From NCBI GenBank assembly GCA_002869065.1, contig PKTR01000002.1:434001-498000 (forward strand): a stretch of DNA of 64,000 bases, read 5' to 3'. Below are positions 10,214-18,874 of the stretch, piece after piece; positions within the stretch are counted from its first letter, which is position 1; each line of letters starts with the position of its first letter. This stretch comes from Hyphomicrobiales bacterium. GTDB lineage: Bacteria > Pseudomonadota > Alphaproteobacteria > Rhizobiales > Rhodobiaceae. A program made the translations under genes and the position numbers. Below the pieces are notes generated by a model. It was not told the origin of the DNA. It made no database searches and saw nothing but the letters and a program-made list of their open reading frames with translations.

Positions 10214-10240
10214 CCGGGGCGCCCTTCATGGGCGCCCCGG
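10214..10240 (+). terminator. GC-rich stem-loop after glpV
   Basis: Perfect stem CCGGGGCGCCC / GGGCGCCCCGG (10214-10224 and 10230-10240) with a five-base loop, followed only by ATTTCCC. With no proper T-run it is more likely an attenuator or mRNA-stabilising hairpin than a full terminator, since glpSTPQ run on in the same direction. Confidence 0.55.
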
Positions 10241-10389
10241 ATTTCCCTGCACGTGGCTTCGGCCCAAGAGATCGACCTCGCCCCCGCCAACAATGCGGGA
10301 TGTGGAAATGTCGATCGATATCGATAATCTAGAGCACCCTTGCTGCGCCGTTCTTCGCGCGCAGCCTGCTCTGGCCGGGACGGCGATCC

Positions 10390-11457
10390 ATGACGCTCGA
10401 ACTTAAAAAGATCACCAAACGCGTCGACGGCGAAGACCACATCTACGAAACATCGCTGAGCTTTGCCGAATACGGTTTCAACGTCCTTCTGGGGACGACG
10501 CTGTCGGGCAAGACGACGCTGATGCGGCTGATGGCCGGCCTGATCCACCCCTCGTCGGGCGAGATCTGGTTCAACGGCCGGAATGTGACCGGCGTGCCGG
10601 TGCAGAAGCGCAACGTGTCGATGGTCTACCAGCAATTCATCAACTACCCGAATTTCTCGGTGTTCGATAACATCGCCTCGCCGCTGAAGCTGGCGCGGAT
10701 GAGCAAGGCCGACATCCGCAAGCGTGTCATCGACATCGCCGACCTGCTGCAACTGACCCCGATGCTCGAGCGCTCACCGTCGGAACTTTCCGGCGGCCAG
10801 CAGCAGCGCACGGCGCTGGCGAGAGCCCTCGTCAAGGACGCCGACCTGGTGCTGCTCGACGAGCCGCTCGCCAATCTCGACTTCAAGCTGCGCGAGGAAT
10901 TGCGCGACGAGCTGCCGAAGCTGTTTGCCGACCGCAACTGCACGGTGATCTATGCCACGACGGAGCCCACGGAGGCGCTGCTGCTAGGCGGCCACACCGC
11001 CACGCTGCATGAGGGCCATGTCGCGGAATATGCGCCGACCGGGGAGCTTTATCGCAACCCGTCGAGCCTGGTCAGCGCGAAAGTGTTCTCCGAACCGCCG
11101 ATCAACACCGCGCGAATCACCAAGAAGGGCGGCGAGTTCCAGATGGAGCCGAACATCACCTGGCCGGCGAAAGGTGCGCTCGCCTCGCTGCGCGACGGCA
11201 CCTACCTGCTCGGCCTGCGCGCCCACCACATCGCGCCCGAACCGACCGGGTCGGAGAGCGTGCCGGTGCGCGGCAAGGTGCTCGTTTCCGAACTGAGCGG
11301 ATCGGAGACCGTCATTCACATGGATATCGGCCCGCAGTCCTGGGTGTCGCAATTGAGCGGCATCCATTTCTATGACATCGGCCACCACGCCACGCTGCAC
11401 GCGGACATGTCGCGGGCGATGCTGTTCACCGAAAGCGGAGAAAGGGTCGCGGCATGA
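10390..11457 (+). CDS. glpS: glycerol ABC transporter ATP-binding protein GlpS
   Basis: 355 residues: an N-terminal ATPase domain and a C-terminal OB-like regulatory region as in MalK-type importers. Walker A is GTTLSGKTT (residues 35-43), the Q-loop MVYQQ, the signature LSGGQ (133-137) and Walker B LVLLDEP (153-159). The switch (H-loop) position reads ATTEPTEA (189-196) where most family members have T-H-D; the His is missing. Its partner GlpT keeps the His but has lost LSGGQ, so the pair should form one full and one impaired ATP site. The stop overlaps a 17-codon ORF (ATGA). Confidence 0.88.
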   Translation: MTLELKKITKRVDGEDHIYETSLSFAEYGFNVLLGTTLSGKTTLMRLMAGLIHPSSGEIWFNGRNVTGVPVQKRNVSMVYQQFINYPNFSVFDNIASPLKLARMSKADIRKRVIDIADLLQLTPMLERSPSELSGGQQQRTALARALVKDADLVLLDEPLANLDFKLREELRDELPKLFADRNCTVIYATTEPTEALLLGGHTATLHEGHVAEYAPTGELYRNPSSLVSAKVFSEPPINTARITKKGGEFQMEPNITWPAKGALASLRDGTYLLGLRAHHIAPEPTGSESVPVRGKVLVSELSGSETVIHMDIGPQSWVSQLSGIHFYDIGHHATLHADMSRAMLFTESGERVAA

Positions 11458-11507
11458 TCGACGCTCTGTTGACGACCAAGAAGCAGGTGCCGGAGGCGCA
11501 GCGGTAA
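11454..11507 (+). CDS. 17-codon ORF bridging glpS and glpT
   Basis: ATG at 11454 overlaps the glpS stop (ATGA) and the frame ends in TAA at 11505-11507, whose last base is the first base of the glpT ATG. It would encode MIDALLTTKKQVPEAQR. Both junctions have the form used for translational coupling, so this may serve to carry ribosomes from glpS to glpT rather than to make a functional peptide. It could also be chance. Confidence 0.35.
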   Translation: MIDALLTTKKQVPEAQR

Positions 11508-12586
11508 TGGCCAGTATCACCCTGCAGAACCTGCGTCACAGCTACCTGACCGAGCCCTCCAGCGTCGAGGATTATGCGCTGAAGCAGCTCGACGTCGAAT
11601 GGGAAGACGGTGGCGCCTACGCCCTGCTCGGCCCGTCCGGCTGCGGCAAGACAACACTTTTGAACATCATCTCCGGGCTGCTGATCCCGTCGCACGGGCG
11701 GGTGCTGTTCGACGGCATCGACGTCACCGATCTTTCGCCGGACAAGCGCCAGATCGCCCAGGTGTTCCAGTTCCCGGTCGTCTACGACACGATGACCGTC
11801 TACGACAATCTCGCCTTCCCGTTGCGCAATCGCGGCGTCTCCGAGGTCGAGGTCGACCGGCGCGTGCGCGAAGTCGCCGAGATGACCGAGCTCACCGACA
11901 TGCTGAAGCGGCGGGCTTCGGGGCTGACGGCGGACGGCAAGCAGAAGATCTCGCTCGGCCGCGGCCTGGTGCGTCCCGACGTCAACGTCATCATGTTCGA
12001 CGAACCGCTGACGGTGATCGACCCGCATCTGAAGTGGCAGCTGCGCTCCAAGCTGCGCGAGCTGCACCAGCGCGTCGGCATGACGATGATCTACGTCACC
12101 CACGACCAGACCGAGGCACTGACCTTCGCCGACAAGGTGGTCGTGATGAAAGACGGCGAGGTGGTGCAGATCGGCACCCCGGTCGAGCTGTTCGAAAACC
12201 CGAACCACACCTTCGTCGGCCACTTCATCGGCTCGCCGGGCATGAACGTGCTGCCGGTTTCGGTCGAGGGCGGCAAGGTGCATTTCCACGGCCACATGGT
12301 CGATGTCAGCGGCGCGGTGCCGGCAAATGGCTCGGGGCGCTACGAAATCGGCGTGCGGCCGGAATTCGTCTTCCTCGCGCCGACCGGCATCCCGGTCAAG
12401 ATCGCCAAGGTGAGCGATGCCGGCCGCTTCCGCATCGTCGATGCGATGCATGACGAGCACCGCATCAAGCTGTTGATCGGCGACGGCGAAGACATTTCGG
12501 GCGACACCGCCCATCTGGCGTTCGACGCCACCCGCACGCATCTCTATCGCGACGGCTGGCGTGTCGAGGACGGGGGCACGGCATGA
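11507..12586 (+). CDS. glpT: glycerol ABC transporter ATP-binding protein GlpT
   Basis: 359 residues. Walker A is GPSGCGKTT (42-50), the Q-loop is QVFQFPVV, Walker B is VIMFDEP (161-167) and the H-loop YVTHDQTEA has His199. The ABC signature is replaced by LTADGKQ (140-146) and the D-loop reads VIDPHL. A C-terminal regulatory domain follows. This is the partner of GlpS; together they power glycerol import. ATG 11507 is taken because it gives the normal N-terminus (MASITLQNLRHSY) directly after the 17-codon ORF; a longer in-frame extension overlaps glpS. The stop overlaps glpP by four bases. Confidence 0.87.
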   Translation: MASITLQNLRHSYLTEPSSVEDYALKQLDVEWEDGGAYALLGPSGCGKTTLLNIISGLLIPSHGRVLFDGIDVTDLSPDKRQIAQVFQFPVVYDTMTVYDNLAFPLRNRGVSEVEVDRRVREVAEMTELTDMLKRRASGLTADGKQKISLGRGLVRPDVNVIMFDEPLTVIDPHLKWQLRSKLRELHQRVGMTMIYVTHDQTEALTFADKVVVMKDGEVVQIGTPVELFENPNHTFVGHFIGSPGMNVLPVSVEGGKVHFHGHMVDVSGAVPANGSGRYEIGVRPEFVFLAPTGIPVKIAKVSDAGRFRIVDAMHDEHRIKLLIGDGEDISGDTAHLAFDATRTHLYRDGWRVEDGGTA

Positions 12587-13446
12587 ACAAGACCGTCAAC
12601 CAAAAAGCCTGGTTCTTCGTCCTTCCCGTTGTGGCGCTGGTCGCCTTCAACGCCCTCATCCCGCTGATGACGGTGGTGAACTACTCGGTTCAGGAGACCT
12701 TCGGCGACAACATGTTCTTCTGGTCGGGCGTGACCTGGTTCGAACAGATCCTCAATTCGTCGCGCTTCCACGCGGCGCTTGGCCGGCAGTTGTTCTTCAC
12801 CTTCACCATCCTCGCCATCGAGGTGCCGCTCGGCGTCATGATCGCACTCGCCATGCCGCGCAAGGGCTTCTGGGTGCCAGTGTGTCTGGTGCTGATGGCG
12901 CTGCCGCTGCTCATTCCGTGGAACGTCGTCGGCGCGATGTGGAACATCTTCGCGCTGCCCGAACTCGGCCTGCTCGGCAAGACGCTGAACTCGATCGGCT
13001 TCGACTACAATTTCACCCGCCAGCCGGGCGACGCGTGGTTCACGCTGATCCTGATGGATGTGTGGCACTGGACGTCGCTCGTCGTGCTGCTCGCCTATGC
13101 CGGCCTCGTCTCGATCCCCGACGCCTATTATCAGGCGGCCAAGATCGACGGCGCCAAATCCTGGGCGATTTTCCGCTACATCCAGCTGCCGAAGATGAAG
13201 CGGGTGCTGACCATCGCGATCCTGTTGCGGTTCATGGATTCCTTCAACGTCTACACCGAACTGTCGGTGCTGACGGGTGGCGGACCGGGGAACTCCACGA
13301 CGCTTCTGTCGATCGATCTGGTGAAGATCGCGCTTGGCCAGTTCGACCTCGGCCCGGCGGCGGCGATGTCGCTGATCTACTTCCTGATCATCCTGCTTTT
13401 GAGCTGGATCTTCTATTCCCTCATGATGAAAAACGAGGAACAGTGA
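12583..13446 (+). CDS. glpP: glycerol ABC transporter permease GlpP
   Basis: 287 residues, six predicted membrane helices of the MalF/UgpA type, beginning with a helix at about residues 7-29 (KAWFFVLPVVALVAFNALIPL). The EAA loop is present near residues 180-200: YYQAAKIDGAKSWAIFRYIQLP, with the D-G core that docks on the ATPase. It forms the membrane channel with GlpQ. Its ATG overlaps the glpT stop and its TGA shares one base with the glpQ ATG. Confidence 0.88.
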   Translation: MNKTVNQKAWFFVLPVVALVAFNALIPLMTVVNYSVQETFGDNMFFWSGVTWFEQILNSSRFHAALGRQLFFTFTILAIEVPLGVMIALAMPRKGFWVPVCLVLMALPLLIPWNVVGAMWNIFALPELGLLGKTLNSIGFDYNFTRQPGDAWFTLILMDVWHWTSLVVLLAYAGLVSIPDAYYQAAKIDGAKSWAIFRYIQLPKMKRVLTIAILLRFMDSFNVYTELSVLTGGGPGNSTTLLSIDLVKIALGQFDLGPAAAMSLIYFLIILLLSWIFYSLMMKNEEQ

Positions 13447-14246
13447 TGCGCAGCGCCCGCTTCCTCATTCCCACGATCTACATCGTTTTCCTGATGCTGC
13501 CGATCTACTGGCTCTTGACGATGTCGTTCAAGACGACCAACGAGATCCTCGGCTCGTTCACGCTGTGGCCGCAGACCTTCACGCTGGAGAACTACGCGAA
13601 GATCTTCACCGATCCGACGTGGTACATGGGCTACGTCAACTCGATCACCTATGTGCTGATCAACACGGTGCTTTCGGTGGCGGTCGCGCTGCCGGCGGCC
13701 TACGCGTTCTCGCGCTACCGCTTCCTCGGCGACAAGCACCTGTTCTTCTGGCTCTTGACCAACCGCATGGCGCCGGCAGCCGTGTTCGCCCTGCCCTTCT
13801 TCCAGCTCTATTCGGCGGTCGGGCTGTTCGACACCCATCTGGCGATCGCGCTCGCACACACGCTGTTCAACATTCCACTCGCGGTATGGATCCTCGAAGG
13901 CTTCATGTCCGGCGTGCCGAAGGAACTCGACGAGACGGCCTATGTGGACGGCTACCCGTTCTGGAAGTTCTTCCTGAAGATCTTCATGCCGACGATTGCC
14001 GCCGGTATTGGCGTCGCCGCCTTCTTCTGCTTCATGTTCTCGTGGGTGGAGCTGCTGCTGGCGAAGACGCTGACTGCCGTCGAGGCCAAGCCGATCGCCG
14101 CCGTGATGACGCGTACCGCCTCGACGTCGGGCTACGAGCTCGGCCTTCTGGCCGCCGCCGGTGTCCTGACGATCATTCCGGGCGCCTTCGTCATCTATTT
14201 CGTGCGCAACTACATCGCCAAGGGCTTCGCGCTCGGGCGGGTCTAG
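13446..14246 (+). CDS. glpQ: glycerol ABC transporter permease GlpQ
   Basis: 266 residues, MalG/UgpE-type with six helices, starting MRSARFLIPTIYIVFLMLPIYWLL. The EAA motif is LDETAYVDGYPFWKFFLKIFMP at about residues 160-181. ATG 13446 overlaps the glpP stop (TGATG). The stop codon TAG (14244-14246) lies in the CTAGAG end of a dispersed repeat that begins right here, so the repeat may have replaced the original 3' end. Not to be confused with glycerophosphodiesterase GlpQ. Confidence 0.88.
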   Translation: MRSARFLIPTIYIVFLMLPIYWLLTMSFKTTNEILGSFTLWPQTFTLENYAKIFTDPTWYMGYVNSITYVLINTVLSVAVALPAAYAFSRYRFLGDKHLFFWLLTNRMAPAAVFALPFFQLYSAVGLFDTHLAIALAHTLFNIPLAVWILEGFMSGVPKELDETAYVDGYPFWKFFLKIFMPTIAAGIGVAAFFCFMFSWVELLLAKTLTAVEAKPIAAVMTRTASTSGYELGLLAAAGVLTIIPGAFVIYFVRNYIAKGFALGRV

Positions 14247-14371
14247 AGCGTATTCCCGAACCGCAGGTCCGCGGCAGCGAAAAGTGGGGACCGGTTTTCG
14301 GACAAGAATACGCGTCAAAACAAATGGATAGAGCGTTTTCAGTGATTCAATATTCACAGATAACGCTCTAG
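14243..14371. repeat. Rhizobiales-type palindromic intergenic repeat
   Basis: Begins CTAGAGCG and ends CGCTCTAG. Inside are two inverted-repeat modules: GCGAAAAGTGGGGACCGGTTTTCGG-like sequence (about 14277-14301) and AGAGCGTTTTCAGTG...AACGCTCTAG (about 14331-14371). Related elements lie at 221-399, 21594-21645 and 39374-39480. It sits between glpQ and glpU and supplies the glpQ stop codon. Confidence 0.8.
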
Positions 14372-14407
14372 AATACCGCGCCGCATTCGGCCAAGGGAGG
14401 ATGCAGT

Positions 14408-14689
14408 ATGGGACTGTCATGGATGGCCTGGACGTGGCCGACGGCGGCGTTCTTCGTCTTCATCGCGCTTGCCATCACGACCATGGGGGTGTGGGAGTAT
14501 TTCTCGCCCGGCGGGGCGCCGCGGCGCGGCATCCTCACGCTCGATACGACGCGCGGCGACCGGCTGTTCGTGACGCTTCTCGGCAGCGCGTTCATCTTCC
14601 TCGCCTGGCTCGGGATCATGGGCACGCCGCTGTGGGCGCCGCTCGGCATCGCCATCGTCTGGGCGGTGCTGGTGTTCCGCTACGTCTGA
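14408..14689 (+). CDS. glpU: small membrane protein GlpU (DUF2160)
   Basis: 93 residues with three hydrophobic segments: residues 9-27, about 54-72 and a last one ending FRYV. The sequence between (YFSPGGAPRRGILTLDTTRGDRLFVTLLGSAF) is the DUF2160 pattern. In Rhizobium leguminosarum this gene (glpU) is part of the glpSTPQUV cluster; its role in glycerol uptake is unclear. AGGGAGG (14394-14400) precedes the start. The repeat at 14243-14371 separates it from glpQ, so it may be transcribed less than the upstream genes. Confidence 0.85.
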   Translation: MGLSWMAWTWPTAAFFVFIALAITTMGVWEYFSPGGAPRRGILTLDTTRGDRLFVTLLGSAFIFLAWLGIMGTPLWAPLGIAIVWAVLVFRYV

Positions 14690-14744
14690 ACAATTCGCCT
14701 TGAAAGCCGGGGGGCCGGGGCAGGTTGGCAACAGAAGGCCGCGT

Positions 14745-15710
14745 TCAGCGCCCGTTGCCGGCCTCTCTGAGCTTTTCGATCGCCCGCCAGAAGGCGTCGT
14801 GCAGATGCGGATCGATGCCAGCCGCGCGCAGCATCTTGATGACCGTTTCCTGATCCTCATGCCAGATCACGCTGCGCACCCGCTCCATCCGGGTCCCCGA
14901 CAGAACCGATAGCGCGGCGGCACAGAACGGCACGGCGTCGTCCTGCAGCGTCCGCAGCAGGAAACCGCCGGTCAGCACCTGCTGCTTGCGCAGGCGTACC
15001 GCACGGGGCAGCAGTTCGTGTTCGGGCAGTTCGCGCACGACCTGCAGGATCGCCGCCTGCCCGGCCGATATCGCCATGGGATCCGTTTGCGCCCGCATGT
15101 TGTAGGAGGCCGCCAGCTTGGCGCGCGCCGCCGCCGAAACCTTCTCGATCAGCTTGATGACGATTTCGGTGCTGAGCCCGTCGCGCTCGGCCAGCTTGTC
15201 GAGCACCCAGGGGGCTTGTTCGTTGCGGTCGATAACGGCGTGGCAGACCAGCGTTGTCGTCGGGGCATGGGTGTTGCCGACAAGGGCTTCGGCGACGACC
15301 GTGTCGCCCAGTTCGGCAAGCGCCAGCGCGATCCCTTCGCTGAGCGATCTGCGTTGGGCCACCGCGATACGTGCCCCGCGCGAGATGGTCAGGATGAGCT
15401 GCTGCCAGTCCTTTTCGGAAAACACCTCGGTAACCCGCAGGAACGGACAGGCAATGGAATCGACGTCGTGGGCGATCTTCAGAGCAATGTCCTTGGGCAG
15501 GTGATCGGCATGCCGAACAGCCTCCGCCAAGGCCCGGCGGACCCGTTCGATCGCATCGGTGACAAGCTCGCGAGCAAGAATCTCGGCCGCCTGGCGCTCG
15601 CATTCCGCGAGCTCTCCCGCGGTCAGCAAAGCCCCAACCCGGCCGGCTATCGTCACCCGTGCGGCTTCATCCTTTCCGGCAAGCTGACTGCCGAACTGCC
15701 CTTCGATCAT
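14745..15710 (-). CDS. DUF2336 domain protein
   Basis: 321 residues, almost all helical, with no signal peptide or membrane segment. The repeated pattern of helices (LVTDAIERVRRALAEAVRHADHLPKDIALKIAHDVDSIACPFLRVTEVFSE...LI) is the alphaproteobacterial DUF2336 family, a HEAT-like fold of unknown function often found near envelope or signalling genes. It converges on glpU and has a long upstream region (783 bp) shared with the ATP-grasp gene. ATG 15710 was taken as start; no strong Shine-Dalgarno is seen. Confidence 0.8.
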   Translation of the reverse strand: MIEGQFGSQLAGKDEAARVTIAGRVGALLTAGELAECERQAAEILARELVTDAIERVRRALAEAVRHADHLPKDIALKIAHDVDSIACPFLRVTEVFSEKDWQQLILTISRGARIAVAQRRSLSEGIALALAELGDTVVAEALVGNTHAPTTTLVCHAVIDRNEQAPWVLDKLAERDGLSTEIVIKLIEKVSAAARAKLAASYNMRAQTDPMAISAGQAAILQVVRELPEHELLPRAVRLRKQQVLTGGFLLRTLQDDAVPFCAAALSVLSGTRMERVRSVIWHEDQETVIKMLRAAGIDPHLHDAFWRAIEKLREAGNGR

Positions 15711-16493
15711 GGAACGCCCCTGGACCCCTGTGCGTCACACGAATCATGCACGCATTTGCTTGTGCATTTGTTAAATTTTTTCCGTATTCTCTTCTTCTTC
15801 TTCATATTTTTCGTATTTGAGCGTCTTTCCTTCGCAGCAATTTACGTTACGTCATAGGAAAAACATCTCGCGATTCGAGAGGACTATTGTCTTTCATGCT
15901 CCGCTATGATGAAAAGCCGCAAAATCAATTTGTTTCGGCAAGCAAACAGGATTCGTTGAAAAGATTCGCGCTCTGCGGGTTCTGCGACAAAACACAATCG
16001 CGCCGCGCGGACGGCCCGATAAAGGTCGCAGCCCGCGACGGAGCATAACAATCCGGCACTCACGTGCGCTATTGCCTATTTTCCTTGCATGTAAGGCGTC
16101 TGCTCAAGAAATCACCGATGGACTCGCGCGCGCACCTTAACGTATTGGTTTTATTATCTTATGCCGCTCTTTTCAACTTCCTGGAGACAATGGCACGGCA
16201 ATTGCTGCACACTTCTCCAAACATTTGCCGGCGTCGCAAGGTGCGCGCCGCACGGTACGGGAGGTGGCAATGGGGTTCCCCTACACAACATCAGGACGAA
16301 ACACCGCAAAGCGCTTCGTGCGCGCCGGCTGAGCGCAGCCGGCGTCGGCTCGTGGAAATCGCCCTTCCATGAACAGCGCTTTGAGGGATAGGGTTAAATT
16401 CGCGAGCGGCCCGCTGTGTTCGGCATTCATCGACATGCGCGGGGAACGAACGACATCGACAAAGCGCCGGAAATAGATACAGGTAACAGAGTC
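15711..16493. promoter_or_regulatory. long AT-richer intergenic region between divergent genes
   Basis: 783 bp with no supported gene. The part at 15765-15870 is strikingly T-rich on the plus strand (TTTTTTCC, repeated TTC triplets, TTTTTCG) compared with the surrounding GC-rich coding DNA. It must hold the promoters of the DUF2336 gene and of the ATP-grasp operon. Short plus-strand frames at 16064-16391 overlap each other and show no family features. No RNA gene was recognised. Confidence 0.45.
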
Positions 16494-17924
16494 ATGGACC
16501 AGGAACGCGCTGCCTATTTCGACGAAATGTTCGGCCACGGGGAAACCCCGCGCGACTGCTATGCCGACTACCATGACTGGATCAATGAGGACGATCTGCC
16601 GCGGCTGCGCCGCAAGGCGAGCGAGGCGGAGGCCTTCTTCAGACGCATCGGCATCACCTTCGCCGTCTATGGCAACGAGGAGACGACGGAGCGGCTCATT
16701 CCCTTCGACATCATCCCGCGCATCATTTCGGCGCGCGAATGGAGCCGGCTTGCGCGCGGCATCGAGCAGCGCGTGCGGGCGATCAACGCCTTTCTCTACG
16801 ACATCTATCACCGCCAGGAGATCTTGCGGGCCGGGCGCATTCCCGTCGAGCTGATCGCCAACAACGACGCTTTCCTGCCCCAGATGATCGGCGTCACCCC
16901 GCCGGGCAACGTCTACACGCACATTGTCGGCGTCGACATCGTGCGCGCGGGCGAGGATGAGTTCTACGTTCTGGAAGACAATGCGCGTACCCCGTCGGGC
17001 GTTTCCTACATGCTGGAAAACCGGGAAACGATGATCCAGATGTTCCCCGAGCTGTTCACCCGCAACAAGATTCAAAACGTCAGCAGCTATCCGCGCAATC
17101 TTCGCCGGTCTCTCGCGGCCTCGGCACCGCAGGCCTGCACCGGCAAACCCGTCGTCGCGGTGCTCACGCCGGGCATCCACAACTCGGCCTATTTCGAGCA
17201 CGCCTTCCTTGCCGACCAGATGGGCTGCGAACTTGTCGAGGGCCATGACGTCAAGGTTGTCGACGGGCGCATCGCGATGCGCACGACGCGCGGTTACACA
17301 CCGATCGACGTGATCTACCGGCGGGTCGACGACGATTATCTCGACCCGCTGAACTTCCGGCCCGATTCCATGCTCGGCGTCCCCGGCATCATGGACGTCT
17401 ACCGAGCCGGCGGCATCACGATCGCCAACGCGCCGGGCACCGGGATCGCCGACGACAAGGCGATCTACTCCTACATGCCGGAAATCGTCGAGTTCTACAC
17501 CGGCGAGAAGGCACTTTTGAAAAACGTCCCGACATGGCGCTGCTCGGAGCCGGACGCGCTGGCCTATGTGCTCGACCATCTGCCGGAACTGGTGGTCAAG
17601 GAAGTGCACGGCTCGGGCGGCTACGGCATGCTGGTCGGCCCTGCCGCCAGCAAGAAGGAGCTCGCCGCCTTTAAGGCGAAGCTGCAAGCGCGGCCGGGCA
17701 ACTATATCGCCCAGCCGACGCTGTCGCTGTCGACGGTGCCAATCCTGACCAAGCAGGGCCTGGCGCCGCGCCACGTCGATCTCAGACCGTTCGTGCTGGT
17801 TTCGCCCGACAACATCAACATCACGCCGGGCGGCCTGACCCGGGTGGCGCTGAAGAAGGGGTCCCTGGTGGTCAATTCGAGCCAGGGCGGCGGCACCAAG
17901 GACACATGGGTACTGGAGGAGTAG
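16494..17924 (+). CDS. circularly permuted ATP-grasp protein
   Basis: 476 residues. Features of the circularly permuted ATP-grasp type 2 family: DDLPRLRRKASEAEAFFRRIGITFAVYG near the N-terminus, ERLIPFDIIPRIISAREW, FYVLEDNARTPSGVSYM, and VVKEVHGSGGYGMLVGP, the glycine-rich ATP loop, followed by YIAQPTLSLSTVP and DLRPFVL. Such enzymes join an acid to an amine at the cost of ATP; this subgroup was predicted from gene context to make a peptide, with the product unknown. It starts a four-gene cluster with alpha-E, transglutaminase and Anbu genes. ATG 16494 follows the AGGTAACAGAGTC region and gives the family N-terminus. Confidence 0.85.
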   Translation: MDQERAAYFDEMFGHGETPRDCYADYHDWINEDDLPRLRRKASEAEAFFRRIGITFAVYGNEETTERLIPFDIIPRIISAREWSRLARGIEQRVRAINAFLYDIYHRQEILRAGRIPVELIANNDAFLPQMIGVTPPGNVYTHIVGVDIVRAGEDEFYVLEDNARTPSGVSYMLENRETMIQMFPELFTRNKIQNVSSYPRNLRRSLAASAPQACTGKPVVAVLTPGIHNSAYFEHAFLADQMGCELVEGHDVKVVDGRIAMRTTRGYTPIDVIYRRVDDDYLDPLNFRPDSMLGVPGIMDVYRAGGITIANAPGTGIADDKAIYSYMPEIVEFYTGEKALLKNVPTWRCSEPDALAYVLDHLPELVVKEVHGSGGYGMLVGPAASKKELAAFKAKLQARPGNYIAQPTLSLSTVPILTKQGLAPRHVDLRPFVLVSPDNINITPGGLTRVALKKGSLVVNSSQGGGTKDTWVLEE

Positions 17925-17928
17925 CGTA

Positions 17929-18870
17929 ATGCTGGGCAAAACCGCCGGTGGCCTGTTCTGGATGTTCCGTTATCTCGAGCGCAGCGAAAACACCGCACGC
18001 CTGATCGATGCCGGCTTTCACATGGCGCTGACCCGTTCGGCCTCGGCCGAAGACGAATGGGCGTCGGTCGTCAGCACGGCCGGCGTGACCGACGACTTCC
18101 TCAACCGGCACGATCAGTATACGGCCCCCAGCGTCATCGATTTCCTGCTGCGGGATCCGTCGAACCCGTCGAGCGTCACCTCGGTGATCGAAGCGGCTCG
18201 CAGCAATGCGCGCATGGTGCGCACCGCGCTGACCCGGGAAGTCTGGGAAGCGACCAACGAGTGCTGGATCACGCTCAAGGATGCGCTGGCACGCCCGGTG
18301 CGCGAGCGCGAACTGCCGGCGGTGCTCGATCTGGTCCGCCAGCAAAGCGCACAGGTGCGCGGCGCCCTGCACGGCACCATGCTGCGCAATGAAATCTACA
18401 ATTTTGCCCGCATCGGCACCTTTCTCGAACGCGCCGACAACACCGCGCGCATTCTCGACGTGAAATACTACGTATTGCTGCCGTCGATCTCGTTCATCGG
18501 CACCTCGCTCGACAATATCCAGTGGGAGACGATCCTGCGTTCGGTGTCGGCGATGCGCGCCTATCGCTGGCTCAACGAGGGAGAAGCAAATCCGCGCGGG
18601 ATTGCCGATTTCATCATTCTCGACCGGCGGCTGCCGCGTTCGCTGGCATTTTGCTACAGCAAGATCGTCGGCAATCTGAACTATCTCGCCAATGACTACG
18701 GCCAGCGCAATCCATGCCACGTCAAGGCAGAAGCGCTTTACAGTCAGTTGATGGATACGACCATCGATGACATCTTTGAGCGCGGGCTGCATGAGTTCAT
18801 CGAGAGCTTCCTGCAGGATAACAACGCGCTGGGCCTGCAAATCCAGCAGGACTACGGGTTTTACGGTTAG
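17929..18870 (+). CDS. alpha-E domain protein (DUF403)
   Basis: 313 residues, nearly all alpha helical. The N-terminus MLGKTAGGLFWMFRYLERSENTARLID and the repeated RADNTARILDVKYY are diagnostic of the alpha-E family, which is nearly always found beside circularly permuted ATP-grasp genes. Role unknown; proposed to assist the ATP-grasp enzyme or bind its product. It begins four bases after the ATP-grasp stop and ends four bases before the transglutaminase start, a tight operon. Confidence 0.87.
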   Translation: MLGKTAGGLFWMFRYLERSENTARLIDAGFHMALTRSASAEDEWASVVSTAGVTDDFLNRHDQYTAPSVIDFLLRDPSNPSSVTSVIEAARSNARMVRTALTREVWEATNECWITLKDALARPVRERELPAVLDLVRQQSAQVRGALHGTMLRNEIYNFARIGTFLERADNTARILDVKYYVLLPSISFIGTSLDNIQWETILRSVSAMRAYRWLNEGEANPRGIADFIILDRRLPRSLAFCYSKIVGNLNYLANDYGQRNPCHVKAEALYSQLMDTTIDDIFERGLHEFIESFLQDNNALGLQIQQDYGFYG

Positions 18871-18874
18871 AACG

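Noticed and set aside
16281-17939. 552-codon minus-strand frame opposite the ATP-grasp gene
   Set aside because: Shadow frame; the plus strand carries intact ATP-grasp motifs and tight operon spacing.
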